NCBI GenBank assembly: GCA_963745915.1
Contig: CAVUZA010000002.1
Span: forward strand, 1,984,001-2,048,000
Source of the DNA: VRUE01 sp963745915
GTDB lineage: Bacteria > Actinomycetota > Thermoleophilia > Solirubrobacterales > 70-9
DNA length: 64,000 bases
Direction: 5' to 3'
Shown one piece after another: positions 23,653 through 31,617 of this stretch (its first letter is position 1; every line of letters starts with the position of its first letter). The position numbers and the translations under genes are program-made. The notes beneath the pieces are model-generated. The model was given only the letters and a program-made list of their open reading frames with translations. It was not told where the DNA came from and ran no database searches.

Positions 23653-25028
23653 GGCTGACGGCGGCCGAGATCGCGGCCGCAATCGGGGCCGAGGTCGTCG
23701 CCGAGGGCGCTGGCGAGGCGCCGCGGCGGGCGACGATCGCCTCCGGCGAGACCGGTCCCGGCGACCTCTTCTTCGGCCTGCGCGGCGAGCGGGTCGACGG
23801 CGGCGAGTTCGCCCCCGCCGCGCTCGAGGCCGGCGCCTGGGGCGCGGTCGTCAACCGCGACGCGCGGTCGTCATTTCATTCGCCTGGCGGTGGAGATGAC
23901 GACCGCGATCTGGCGGGCGCCTGGGTCTTCGCGGTCGAGGACCCGCTTGCCGCGCTGCAGGCGCTGGCGCGGGCCTGGCGGCGGGCGCTGGGGGCGCGGG
24001 TCGTCGGGGTCACCGGCTCGGTCGGCAAGACCTCGGTCAAGGACATCGCCCGCGCCCTGCTGCCCGGCGTCGTGCACGCCAACCGCGAGAACCTCAACAC
24101 CGAGATCGGCCTGCCGCTGACCGTGCTGGAGACGCCCGGGGAGGCCGAGACCCTGGTGCTCGAGATGGCGATGCGCGGCCCGGGGCAGATCGCCGAGCTG
24201 GCGGCGATCGCCGAGCCCGAGGTGGCGGTGATCACCAACGTCGGGCCCGTGCACGTCGAGCTGCTCGGCTCGGTCGCGGCGATCGCCGCGACCAAGGCCG
24301 AGATCCTCGACGCGCTGCCGGCAAGCGGTACCGCCGTGGCCCCCGCCGACGCCGGCGAGCTCGAGCCGCACCTGGCGCGGGCGCCGGGCCTGCTGCGCTT
24401 CGGCCCCGGCGGCGACGTCTTCGCCGCCGCGCGCCGCGTCGCCGCGGGCGTCACCGAGGCGCTGGTCGAGACTCCCGCCGGGCGCCAGGAGTTCCACTTC
24501 CCCTTCGCCGAGGCGCACAACCTGACCAACGCCCTGGCCGCGATCGCCGCCGGGGTCGCGCTCGGCGCGCCGCTCGCCGCGATGGCCGACCGCGCTGCGA
24601 ACATAGGCTTCTCCCGCTTCCGGGGCGAGCGCCTGGAGCTGAACGACGGAATCGTCCTGGTGAACGACTGCTACAACGCCAACCCGGTCTCGATGCGCGC
24701 CGCGATCGACCACCTCGCCACCCTCGGCGAGGGCCGCCGCGTCGCCGTGCTCGGCGAGATGGCCGAGCTCGGCCCCGGCGCCGCCGCCCACCACGCCGAG
24801 GTCGGCGAGCACGCCCGCGCCGAGGGGGTCGACTTCCTCATCGGCGTCGGCGCCCCGGCCCAGGGCTACGGCCCCGACGAGCTGGTCGCCGACCCGCTCG
24901 AGGCGGCCGAGCTGCTCGCCGAGCGGCTCGGCCCCGGCGACACGGTGCTGATCAAGGGATCGCGGTCCGCCGGCCTCGAGTCGGTCGCCGAGGGGCTCGA
25001 GCAGCTGCTGGGGGCGCCCGATGGGTGA
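23649..25028 (+). CDS. murF: UDP-MurNAc-tripeptide:D-Ala-D-Ala ligase MurF
   Basis: 459 residues from GTG overlapping the murE stop. N-terminal MurF domain with SGETGPGDLFFGLRGERVDG; ATP loop VVGVTGSVGKTSVKDI (about residue 118); NRENLNTEIGLPLTVL; EMAMRGPGQIAEL; ITNVGPVHVELLGS; C-terminal LVNDCYNANPVSMRAAI and VAVLGEMAELG. It adds D-Ala-D-Ala to give the UDP-MurNAc-pentapeptide. The inverted repeat 23863-23907 is translated as a loop insertion RSSFHSPGGGDDDRDL between VVNRDA and AWVFAVEDPLAALQ. Confidence 0.96.
   Translation: MRLTAAEIAAAIGAEVVAEGAGEAPRRATIASGETGPGDLFFGLRGERVDGGEFAPAALEAGAWGAVVNRDARSSFHSPGGGDDDRDLAGAWVFAVEDPLAALQALARAWRRALGARVVGVTGSVGKTSVKDIARALLPGVVHANRENLNTEIGLPLTVLETPGEAETLVLEMAMRGPGQIAELAAIAEPEVAVITNVGPVHVELLGSVAAIAATKAEILDALPASGTAVAPADAGELEPHLARAPGLLRFGPGGDVFAAARRVAAGVTEALVETPAGRQEFHFPFAEAHNLTNALAAIAAGVALGAPLAAMADRAANIGFSRFRGERLELNDGIVLVNDCYNANPVSMRAAIDHLATLGEGRRVAVLGEMAELGPGAAAHHAEVGEHARAEGVDFLIGVGAPAQGYGPDELVADPLEAAELLAERLGPGDTVLIKGSRSAGLESVAEGLEQLLGAPDG
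23863..23907. repeat. Inverted repeat, family E (copy 2), inside murF
   Basis: Outer arms CGCGGTCGTCAT (23863-23874) and ATGACGACCGCG (23896-23907) are perfect; the middle pairs partly (CGCC-TG-GCG). It shares GCGGTCG(C/T)CATTT with the copy at 13009-13065. Translated in frame. Confidence 0.85.
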
Positions 25029-25995
25029 AGTCCTGATCGCCGGCATGGCGGCGATGCTGATCTGCATCTTCCTCGGCCCGAAGTTCATCGACCTGCTGCG
25101 GGTGCGCGAGTTCGGCCAGCACATCCGCGAGGAGGGGCCCGAGGAGCACCACGCCAAGGCCGGCACGCCGACGATGGGCGGGCTGATCATCTTCGCCTCG
25201 ATCTGCGTCCCCTTCCTCGTCCTCTCCGACCGCGACCCACAGAGCCTCGCCGTCTTCGGCGTGGCGATGGGCTGCGCCGCGCTCGGCTTCGCCGACGACT
25301 TCACCAAGATCGTCAAGCGCCGCTCGCTCGGCCTCTCGGCGCGCTGGAAGATGCTCGGCCAGCTCTTCCTCGCCCTCGCCCTCTGGTGGGTGGCGCGGCA
25401 CGAGGTCGGGCTCGAGCCGGTGCTCTACTTCCGCATCGGCGACGCCAGCATCGACCTCGGCCCGGTCCTCTACTTCGTCCTCGTCTTCCTCGTCATCGCC
25501 GGCACCTCGAACGGGGTCAACCTCACCGACGGTCTCGACGGCCTCGCCGCCGGCTCCTGCGCGATCGTCCTGCTCGCCTACACCGCGATCTCCTTCGTCA
25601 GCAACGAGCAGCAGGACCTGGCGCTGCTCTCCGCCTGCCTGGTCGGCGCCTGCATCGGCTTCCTCTGGTTCAACGCCTTCCCGGCCTCGATCTTCATGGG
25701 CGACACCGGCTCGCTCGGCCTCGGCGGCGCGATCGGCGCCCTGGCGGTGATGACCCAGACCGAGGTGCTGCTGATCATCATCGGCGGCATCTTCGTGATC
25801 GAGGCGCTCTCGGTCGCGATCCAGGTCTTCTCCTTCAAGGCCTTCCGCCGCCGCGTCCTGCTGATGGCCCCCCTGCACCACCACTTCGAGATGATGGCCT
25901 GGTCGGAGACCAAGGTGATGCTGCGCTTCTGGATCGTCGCCGCGGTCTGCTCGGGAATCGGCTTCACGCTGTACCAGCAGAGCATCGGACGCTGA
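25021..25995 (+). CDS. mraY: Phospho-MurNAc-pentapeptide transferase MraY
   Basis: 324 residues, about ten membrane helices. Signatures: EEHHAKAGTPTMGGL near residue 40, GFADDFTKIVKRRSLGL (D-D-x-x-K), GTSNGVNLTDGLDGLAAGS, FNAFPASIFMGDTGSLGLGG, and PLHHHFEMMAW. It transfers phospho-MurNAc-pentapeptide to undecaprenyl phosphate to make lipid I in the cytoplasmic membrane. It overlaps the murF 3' end by eight bases. Confidence 0.97.
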   Translation: MGEVLIAGMAAMLICIFLGPKFIDLLRVREFGQHIREEGPEEHHAKAGTPTMGGLIIFASICVPFLVLSDRDPQSLAVFGVAMGCAALGFADDFTKIVKRRSLGLSARWKMLGQLFLALALWWVARHEVGLEPVLYFRIGDASIDLGPVLYFVLVFLVIAGTSNGVNLTDGLDGLAAGSCAIVLLAYTAISFVSNEQQDLALLSACLVGACIGFLWFNAFPASIFMGDTGSLGLGGAIGALAVMTQTEVLLIIIGGIFVIEALSVAIQVFSFKAFRRRVLLMAPLHHHFEMMAWSETKVMLRFWIVAAVCSGIGFTLYQQSIGR

Positions 25996-26003
25996 TCGTG
26001 GGC

Positions 26004-26079
26004 GTGGGCGGCGCGCCTCCCCCCAAGACGCTCGGCGGGAGCCTCGCTTGAGTGCCTTGGGGGGAGGCGCGCCGCCCAC
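26004..26079. repeat. Inverted repeat, family D (copy 2), between mraY and the GNAT gene
   Basis: Perfect 24-bp arms at 26004-26027 and 26056-26079 (GTGGGCGGCGCGCCTCCC start) flank the same 27-nt centre as the repeat at 22071-22142. The centre contains TTGAGTG, whose TTG (26048) is the only clear start codon for the following gene. Confidence 0.95.
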
Positions 26080-26647
26080 CCGAGCCACCATCGAGACGCC
26101 TCGCCTGAAGCTGAGGCGATGGTGCGAAGCGGATCTCGGGCCGTTGGCGGCGATCAACGCGGACGCTGAGGTGATGGAGTTCCTTCCGGCGCCGCTGGAC
26201 CGGGGGGAGAGCGATGCGCTGGTGGGGCGGATCGAGGCGGGGTTCGAGGCGAACGGGTTCGGACTCTGGGCGCTGGAGCTGCGCGGGGAGGGTGGGCTGA
26301 TCGGGTTTGCCGGACTGGCGGTACCGGGGTTCGAGGCGCGCTTCACGCCGGCGGTCGAGGTGGGGTGGCGGTTGGCGCGCCACGCCTGGGGCAATGGCTA
26401 CGCGACCGAGGCGGGCCGGGCGGCGCTCGGCTTCGGCTTCGAGGAGGTCGGACTGACCGAGATCGTCTCCTTCACCTCCGCCGGCAACGCCCGCTCGATC
26501 GCCGTGATGGAACGGCTCGGGATGACCCACGACCCCGCTGAGGACTTCGACCACCCCAGCCTCCCGGTGGGCCACCCGCTGCGCCGCCACGTGCTGTATC
26601 GAGTCGCAGCCCCCGGACCGACGAGTCCTGCATCCGCCGTCATATAG
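26048..26647 (+). CDS. GNAT-family N-acetyltransferase (RimJ/RimL type)
   Basis: About 199 residues. TPRLKLRRWCEADLGPLAAI, then GWRLARHAWGNGYATEAGRAAL (the acetyl-CoA-binding Q/R-x-x-G-x-G/A region) and SFTSAGNARSIAVMERLGM are typical of RimJ/RimL-like acetyltransferases. The reading frame offers a start only at TTG 26048 or 26057, both within the inverted repeat, so the repeat either replaced the original start region or provides it. It sits between mraY and murD, which are adjacent in most dcw clusters; codon use is also less extreme in GC at the third base than in its neighbours. Probably a later insertion. Confidence 0.82.
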   Translation: MSALGGGAPPTRATIETPRLKLRRWCEADLGPLAAINADAEVMEFLPAPLDRGESDALVGRIEAGFEANGFGLWALELRGEGGLIGFAGLAVPGFEARFTPAVEVGWRLARHAWGNGYATEAGRAALGFGFEEVGLTEIVSFTSAGNARSIAVMERLGMTHDPAEDFDHPSLPVGHPLRRHVLYRVAAPGPTSPASAVI

Positions 26648-26704
26648 ACGGCGAATACGGAACCGGTTACAGGGTCCGGCTGACCCGGATCGAAGTTATC
26701 TCGG

Positions 26705-28072
26705 ATGAGCGTGCCGCCGCCGAGGAAGACTCGCCCGGCCCTGCCTGAGGGGCCGTATCTGGTCGTTGGGCTGGCCCGTTCGGGGCAGGCCGTCGCGCGG
26801 CTGCTGGCCGGGCGCGGGGGGGCGGTCGCCGCGGTCGACTCCGGCCACCCCGGGGGCGCGGCAGGGCTTCGGGGGGCGGGCGTCGAAGTCTTCCTGGATG
26901 CAGACGGAGTCGCGCTCCTCGAGGGCGTGCGGACGGTGGTCAAGAGCCCCGGCGTGCCGCCGGAGGCGCCGGTGATCGCCGCCGCTGCCGCGCGCGGCGC
27001 CGAGCTGCTCGGCGAGCTGGAGCTGGGCTGGCGGGCGGTCCCCAACCGCACGATCGCCGTCACCGGCACCAACGGCAAGACGACCACGGTCGAGCTGCTC
27101 GGCCACCTCTACCGCACCGCCGGCGAGCCGGTCGCGGTCGCCGGCAACGTCGGCACGCCGCTCTCGGCCCTGGCCGGCGAGCTCGACCCCGAGGCGACCG
27201 TGGTCTGCGAGGCATCGAGCTTCCAGCTCGAGGACAGCGTCGCCTTCGCCCCCGAGTGCGCCGTCTTCCTCAACCTCGCCCCCGACCACCTCGACCGCCA
27301 CGCCGACCTCGACTCCTACCTGGCGGCGAAGCTGCGGATCTTCGCCAACCAGGGCAACGACGACCTCGCCGTCTACAACGCCGACGAGCCCGCCCTGGCC
27401 GGGACCGACCTCGGCGGCTGCGCCCACCGCGTCGCCTTCTGCCACGGCGCCGGACCCGACTGCGAGGTCGCCCTCGCCGAGGGCACGATCTTCTACGGCG
27501 GCGAGCCGCTGCTGGGCGCCGACGAGCTCGGCCTGCTCGGCGAGCACAACGTCGCCAACGCGATGGCCGCTGCCGCCGCGGCGCTCTCGATGGGCCTCGA
27601 CCGCGACGCCGTGCGCGAGGGCCTGCGCAGCTTCGCCGGCGTCCCGCACCGGCTCGAGCAGGTCGCCGAGATCGGCGGCGTGCGCTTCGTCAACGACTCC
27701 AAGGCGACCAACGTCGCCTCGGCCGTGGTCGGCATCCGCTCCTTCGCCGGCGGCGTGCACGCGATCCTCGGCGGCAGCGAGAAGGGCGAGGACTACGCGC
27801 CGCTGCTCGCCCCGGTGCGCGAGCGCTGCGCCGCCTGCTACCTGGCCGGCGCCTCGGCCGAGCGCATCGCCGAGGCGCTCGCGCCGGCGGTCGAGGACGG
27901 CGTCCCGCTCTTCCGCTGCGCCGACCTCGCTGAGGCGGTCGGGCGCGCCGCGACCGCCGCGGCCCCGGGCGAGGCGGTGCTGCTCTCGCCCGCCTGCGCC
28001 AGCTTCGACGCCTTCGAGAACTTCGAGCGCCGCGGCGAGCGCTTCCGCGAGATCGTCGGGAGCCTGGCGTGA
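26705..28072 (+). CDS. murD: UDP-MurNAc-L-Ala:D-Glu ligase MurD
   Basis: 455 residues. N-terminal Rossmann-like domain YLVVGLARSGQAVARLLAGR; ATP loop IAVTGTNGKTTTVELL (about residue 119); GNVGTPLSAL; CEASSFQLED; LNLAPDHLDRHADLDSY; C-terminal RFVNDSKATNVASAVVGI, LGGSEKGEDYAPL and LLSPACASFDAFENFERRGERF, all MurD signatures. It adds D-glutamate to UDP-MurNAc-L-Ala. The stop overlaps the ftsW GTG. Confidence 0.96.
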   Translation: MSVPPPRKTRPALPEGPYLVVGLARSGQAVARLLAGRGGAVAAVDSGHPGGAAGLRGAGVEVFLDADGVALLEGVRTVVKSPGVPPEAPVIAAAAARGAELLGELELGWRAVPNRTIAVTGTNGKTTTVELLGHLYRTAGEPVAVAGNVGTPLSALAGELDPEATVVCEASSFQLEDSVAFAPECAVFLNLAPDHLDRHADLDSYLAAKLRIFANQGNDDLAVYNADEPALAGTDLGGCAHRVAFCHGAGPDCEVALAEGTIFYGGEPLLGADELGLLGEHNVANAMAAAAAALSMGLDRDAVREGLRSFAGVPHRLEQVAEIGGVRFVNDSKATNVASAVVGIRSFAGGVHAILGGSEKGEDYAPLLAPVRERCAACYLAGASAERIAEALAPAVEDGVPLFRCADLAEAVGRAATAAAPGEAVLLSPACASFDAFENFERRGERFREIVGSLA

Positions 28073-29325
28073 AGGGCGGCCGCAGCGCCGAGTACAACCT
28101 GCTGCTGACCGCGACCCTCTGCCTGCTGGCGCTGGGCGCGGTGATGGTCTTCTCGGCCAGCTCGACCACCCAGGTGCTGAGCGACGGCAACCTCGCCAAC
28201 AGCGCCTTCTACCTGAAGCGCACGCTGATGGTCGGCGCCGCCGGTCTGCTGCTCATGCACCTGGTCGCCCGCCACGGCCTCACCGCCGTGCGCCAGCTGA
28301 CCCCGGCGCTGCTCGTCGTCGCCTTCCTCGGCCTGCTCGCGGTGCTCGTCGCCGGCACCAGCGTCAACGGCTCGGCCCGCTGGCTCGGCCCCGGCTCGCT
28401 GCAGTTCCAGCCATCCGAGCTGGCCAAGCTGGCGCTGATCCTCTACGGCGCCGACATGCTCGCCCGCGAGCCGAAGCGGGTGCGCAGCCTCAGCGGGCTC
28501 AAGCCCTACCTGCTGGTCGTCGCCGTCGCCTGCCTGCTGATCGTCGCCGAGCCCGACCTGGGGACGACGATGGTGCTCACCTTCACCGTCGGCGCGATGC
28601 TGCTCGCCGCTGGCGTGCGGCCGGTCGACCTCGGCAAGATCGCCCTCTGCCTCGGCGCCCTGGCGCTGCTGGCGACGGCGGTCGAGCCCTACCGGATGGC
28701 GCGCCTGACCGGCTTCCTCAACCCCGGCGCCGACGCGGCGGGCGCCGGCTTCCAGGCCGCGCAGGCGAAGATCGCACTCGGCTCCGGCGGCCTCTTCGGG
28801 GTCGGCATCGGCCACGGCGTGCAGAAGGCCTTCTACCTGCCCGAGGCGCACACCGACATGATCTCGGCCGTGATCGGCGAGGAGCTCGGCCTGGTCGGCA
28901 TCCTCGGCGTCGTCGGCCTCTTCGGCCTGCTCGGCTACGCCGGCCTGCGGGTCGCCCAGCGCGCCCGCGACCGCTACTCGAAGCTGCTCGTCGCCGGCCT
29001 CACGGCGATGATCCTGGTGCAGGCGACGATCAACCTCTTCGCGGTGATGGGCCTGGCGCCGCTGACCGGCGTGCCGCTGCCCTTCGTCAGCTACGGCAAC
29101 AGCAGCCTGCTGGTCACCCTCTTCGCCGTCGGCCTGATCCTCGCCGTCGCCCGCGGGAAGACCGCCGCCGCTGGCAAACTGCGCGTCGTCGAGGGTGGGC
29201 GCTCGCCCGCCCGCAAGAGGAGCCGAGCGAACCGTGGAAAGAGCGCCCAGAGTCGTGGTGGCGGCGGGAGGAACCGCCGGACACGTCGTGCCGGCGATGG
29301 CCGTCGCCGCCGAGCTGCGGGCTAG
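28069..29325 (+). CDS. ftsW: Peptidoglycan glycosyltransferase FtsW
   Basis: 418 residues from GTG. SEDS-family polytopic protein: NGSARWLGPGSLQFQPSELAKLALILY, AEPDLGTTMVLTF, LPEAHTDMISAVIGEELGLVG and GVPLPFVSYGNSSLL are its conserved loops, including the catalytic Asp region. It polymerises lipid II at the septum together with FtsI. The C terminus has a long basic tail (KRSRANRGKSAQSRG onward) encoded by the region overlapping the start of murG by about 90 bases. Confidence 0.95.
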   Translation: MKGGRSAEYNLLLTATLCLLALGAVMVFSASSTTQVLSDGNLANSAFYLKRTLMVGAAGLLLMHLVARHGLTAVRQLTPALLVVAFLGLLAVLVAGTSVNGSARWLGPGSLQFQPSELAKLALILYGADMLAREPKRVRSLSGLKPYLLVVAVACLLIVAEPDLGTTMVLTFTVGAMLLAAGVRPVDLGKIALCLGALALLATAVEPYRMARLTGFLNPGADAAGAGFQAAQAKIALGSGGLFGVGIGHGVQKAFYLPEAHTDMISAVIGEELGLVGILGVVGLFGLLGYAGLRVAQRARDRYSKLLVAGLTAMILVQATINLFAVMGLAPLTGVPLPFVSYGNSSLLVTLFAVGLILAVARGKTAAAGKLRVVEGGRSPARKRSRANRGKSAQSRGGGGRNRRTRRAGDGRRRRAAG

Positions 29326-30322
29326 CGGCGCCGAGGTCAGCTTCCTCGGCACGCGGGAGCGGGCCGAGGCCGAGCTGGTCCCGGCCGCGGGCTACCCGAT
29401 CGACTACGTCCGCGTCCGCGGGATCGACCGCCGCAACCCGGCGAAGGCCGCCCGCGCCGTCGCCGAGGCGCTGGCCGCCGTGCGGGTCGCCCGCGGCGTC
29501 CTGCGCGAGCGCCGCGCCGACGTGGTGCTCGGCGGCGGCGGCTACGTCGCCGGCGTCGCCGGCAGGGCGGCGGCGCGCGAGCGGGTGCCGCTCGTCCTCA
29601 CCGAGGCCGACAGCCACCTCGGCCTGGCCAACCGCGTGCTCGCCCGCCGCGCCGAGCGGGTCTGCCTCGCCTTCCCGATCCGCGGCCGCGAGGGCGATCC
29701 CTACCTGGTGACCGGCCGGCCGGTGCCCGCCGCGGTGCTGGGCGCCGACCGCGAGGCGGCGCGGCGGCGCTTCGGGATCGGCGCCGGGGAGCGCTGCCTG
29801 CTGGTGATGGGGGGCAGCCTCGGCGCCCGCTCGGTCAACCTCGCCGCGATCGAGGCCTTCGCCGAGGGCGGCCCGCGCGACTTCCACGTCGTCCACCTCA
29901 GCGGCCAGCGCGACCACGCCGAGCTCGAGGCCCGTCTGGGCGCCGCCCCGCACGGCGACCGCTACACGCTGCTCGCCTACGAGCCCGACATCGGCGAGTC
30001 GCTCGCCGCCTGCGACCTGGTCCTGGCCCGGGCCGGGGGCTCGATCTTCGAGATCGCCGCCGCCGGCCGGCCGGCGATCCTCGTCCCCTACCCGCACGCC
30101 ACCGGCGACCACCAGAGTGCCAACGCGGCCTGGATGGTGGAGGGGGGCGCGGCGGAGACGATCGCCGACGCGGAGCTCAGCCCCGAGCTGGCCGGCGAGC
30201 GGGTCGCGGCGCTGTTCGCCGACGCCGAGCGCCTGGCGGCGATGGCGCGCGCCGCGGCGGCGCTGGCGATGCCCGACGCCGCCCGGCGCATCGCCGACGA
30301 GGTCCTGGGGGCCGTCAGATGA
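29234..30322 (+). CDS. murG: UDP-GlcNAc:undecaprenyl-PP-MurNAc-pentapeptide GlcNAc transferase MurG
   Basis: 362 residues from GTG 29234 (an upstream GTG at 29195 would overlap ftsW more). PRVVVAAGGTAGHVVPAMAV is the lipid-binding G-G-T-G/A-G-H motif; VLGGGGYVAG; EADSHLGLANRVLA; VMGGSLGARSVN; LARAGGSIFEIAAAGRPAILVPYPHATGDHQSANA is the UDP-GlcNAc-binding signature. It makes lipid II at the inner face of the membrane. The stop overlaps the start of murC. Confidence 0.95.
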   Translation: MERAPRVVVAAGGTAGHVVPAMAVAAELRASGAEVSFLGTRERAEAELVPAAGYPIDYVRVRGIDRRNPAKAARAVAEALAAVRVARGVLRERRADVVLGGGGYVAGVAGRAAARERVPLVLTEADSHLGLANRVLARRAERVCLAFPIRGREGDPYLVTGRPVPAAVLGADREAARRRFGIGAGERCLLVMGGSLGARSVNLAAIEAFAEGGPRDFHVVHLSGQRDHAELEARLGAAPHGDRYTLLAYEPDIGESLAACDLVLARAGGSIFEIAAAGRPAILVPYPHATGDHQSANAAWMVEGGAAETIADAELSPELAGERVAALFADAERLAAMARAAAALAMPDAARRIADEVLGAVR

Positions 30323-31617
30323 CGCCCAACCCCGGCAGCGGTCGTAGTTCTTCCCGCACGGCGGGAACAAGTGCGACACGAACGGGTTGGCGCGGGCGCA
30401 GGCTGCACTTCGTCGGCATCGGCGGCGCCGGGATGAGCGGGCTGGCCCTGGTCTGCGCCGAGCTGGGGGCGACGGTGAGCGGCAGCGACCGCAGCGAGTC
30501 CTCTTATATGGAGCGCCTGCGCGCGGCCGGCCTCGAGCCGGTCGTCGGCCACGACGCCGCCAACCTGCCGGCGGGCGCCGAGGTCGTCGTCTCGACCGCG
30601 ATCGGCGCCGACAACCCGGAGCTGGCGGCGGCCCGCGAGCGCGGCGTCGAGCCCCTGCACCGCGGCGCCCTGCTCGCCGAGCTCTGCGCCGAGAAGCGGC
30701 TGATCGCCGTCGCCGGCACCCACGGCAAGACGACGACGACGGCGATGGTCGTCTGGGCGCTGCGCGCGCTCGGCGCCGATCCGGCCTTCTTCGTCGGCGG
30801 CGAGGTGCCCGGTCTCGGCCCCGGCGGGGAGACCGCGAACGCCGGCTGGGGTGGGGGCGAGTGGGTCGTCGCCGAGGCCGACGAGAGCGACGGCAGCTTC
30901 CTGCGCCTGCGGCCCGAGGTCGCCGTCGTCACCAACCTCGAGATGGACCACCACAGCCGCTGGGGCTCGCTGGCCGAGCTGCGGGCCGCGTTCGCGGAGT
31001 TCGAGGCCGGCGCCGGGCGGGTCGTGGGCCCGGACGGCGCGCTGGCCGAGATCGAGCTGGCCGTCCCCGGCGAGCACAACCTCGCCAACGCCCGCGCCGC
31101 GGTCGCCGCCCTCGCCGCCGCCGGCTTCGAGCCGCAGGCCGCGGTGCGGGCGCTGGCCGACTTCCCCGGCGTCCACCGCCGGCTCGAGCTCAAGGGCGAG
31201 CGCGACGGCGCCCGCGTCTACGACGACTACGGCCACCACCCGACCGAGGTGCGCGCCGCGCTCGCCGCCCTGCGCGGGCTCGGGCCGCGGCGCCTGGTCG
31301 CCGTCTTCCAGCCCCACCTCTACTCGCGCACCAGGGCCTTCGCCGCCGGCTTCGGCGCCGCCCTGGCGCTCGCCGACGAGGCGGTCGTCCTCGACGTCTA
31401 CGCGGCGCGCGAGCAGCCGGCCGGCGCGCTGGCCGGGGTCAGCGGCCTCGACGTCGCTCGCGCCGCCGCCGACCGCATGGGGGGGAGGCGGGTGACCTGG
31501 GCGCCCGACCTCGACGCCGCCCGCCGCGCCGCCGAGCGCCGCCTCGGCCCCGGCGACGTCCTGGTCACGATCGGCGCCGGCGACGTCTTCCGCGTCGGCG
31601 AGGAGCTGCTCGGGTGA
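30319..31617 (+). CDS. murC: UDP-MurNAc:L-alanine ligase MurC
   Basis: 432 residues. LHFVGIGGAGMSGLALV is the nucleotide-fold start usually near residue 10, but here it is near residue 29: the first 28 residues (MTPNPGSGRSSSRTAGTSAT and on) are encoded by the inverted repeat 30326-30390. ATP loop IAVAGTHGKTTTTAMV; EADESDGSFL; NLEMDHHSRWGSL; VYDDYGHHPTEVRAAL; FQPHLYSRTRAF. It adds L-alanine to UDP-MurNAc. GTGA overlap with murB. Confidence 0.95.
   Translation: MTPNPGSGRSSSRTAGTSATRTGWRGRRLHFVGIGGAGMSGLALVCAELGATVSGSDRSESSYMERLRAAGLEPVVGHDAANLPAGAEVVVSTAIGADNPELAAARERGVEPLHRGALLAELCAEKRLIAVAGTHGKTTTTAMVVWALRALGADPAFFVGGEVPGLGPGGETANAGWGGGEWVVAEADESDGSFLRLRPEVAVVTNLEMDHHSRWGSLAELRAAFAEFEAGAGRVVGPDGALAEIELAVPGEHNLANARAAVAALAAAGFEPQAAVRALADFPGVHRRLELKGERDGARVYDDYGHHPTEVRAALAALRGLGPRRLVAVFQPHLYSRTRAFAAGFGAALALADEAVVLDVYAAREQPAGALAGVSGLDVARAAADRMGGRRVTWAPDLDAARRAAERRLGPGDVLVTIGAGDVFRVGEELLG
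30326..30390. repeat. Inverted repeat, family F (copy 2), in the murC 5' end
   Basis: Inner arms GTCGTAGTTCTTCCCGC (30341-30357) and GCGGGAACAAGTGCGAC (30361-30377), 14 of 17 matched; outer flanks CCAACCCCG and CGGGTTGG also pair. Translated in frame as the N-terminal extension of MurC. Confidence 0.75.
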
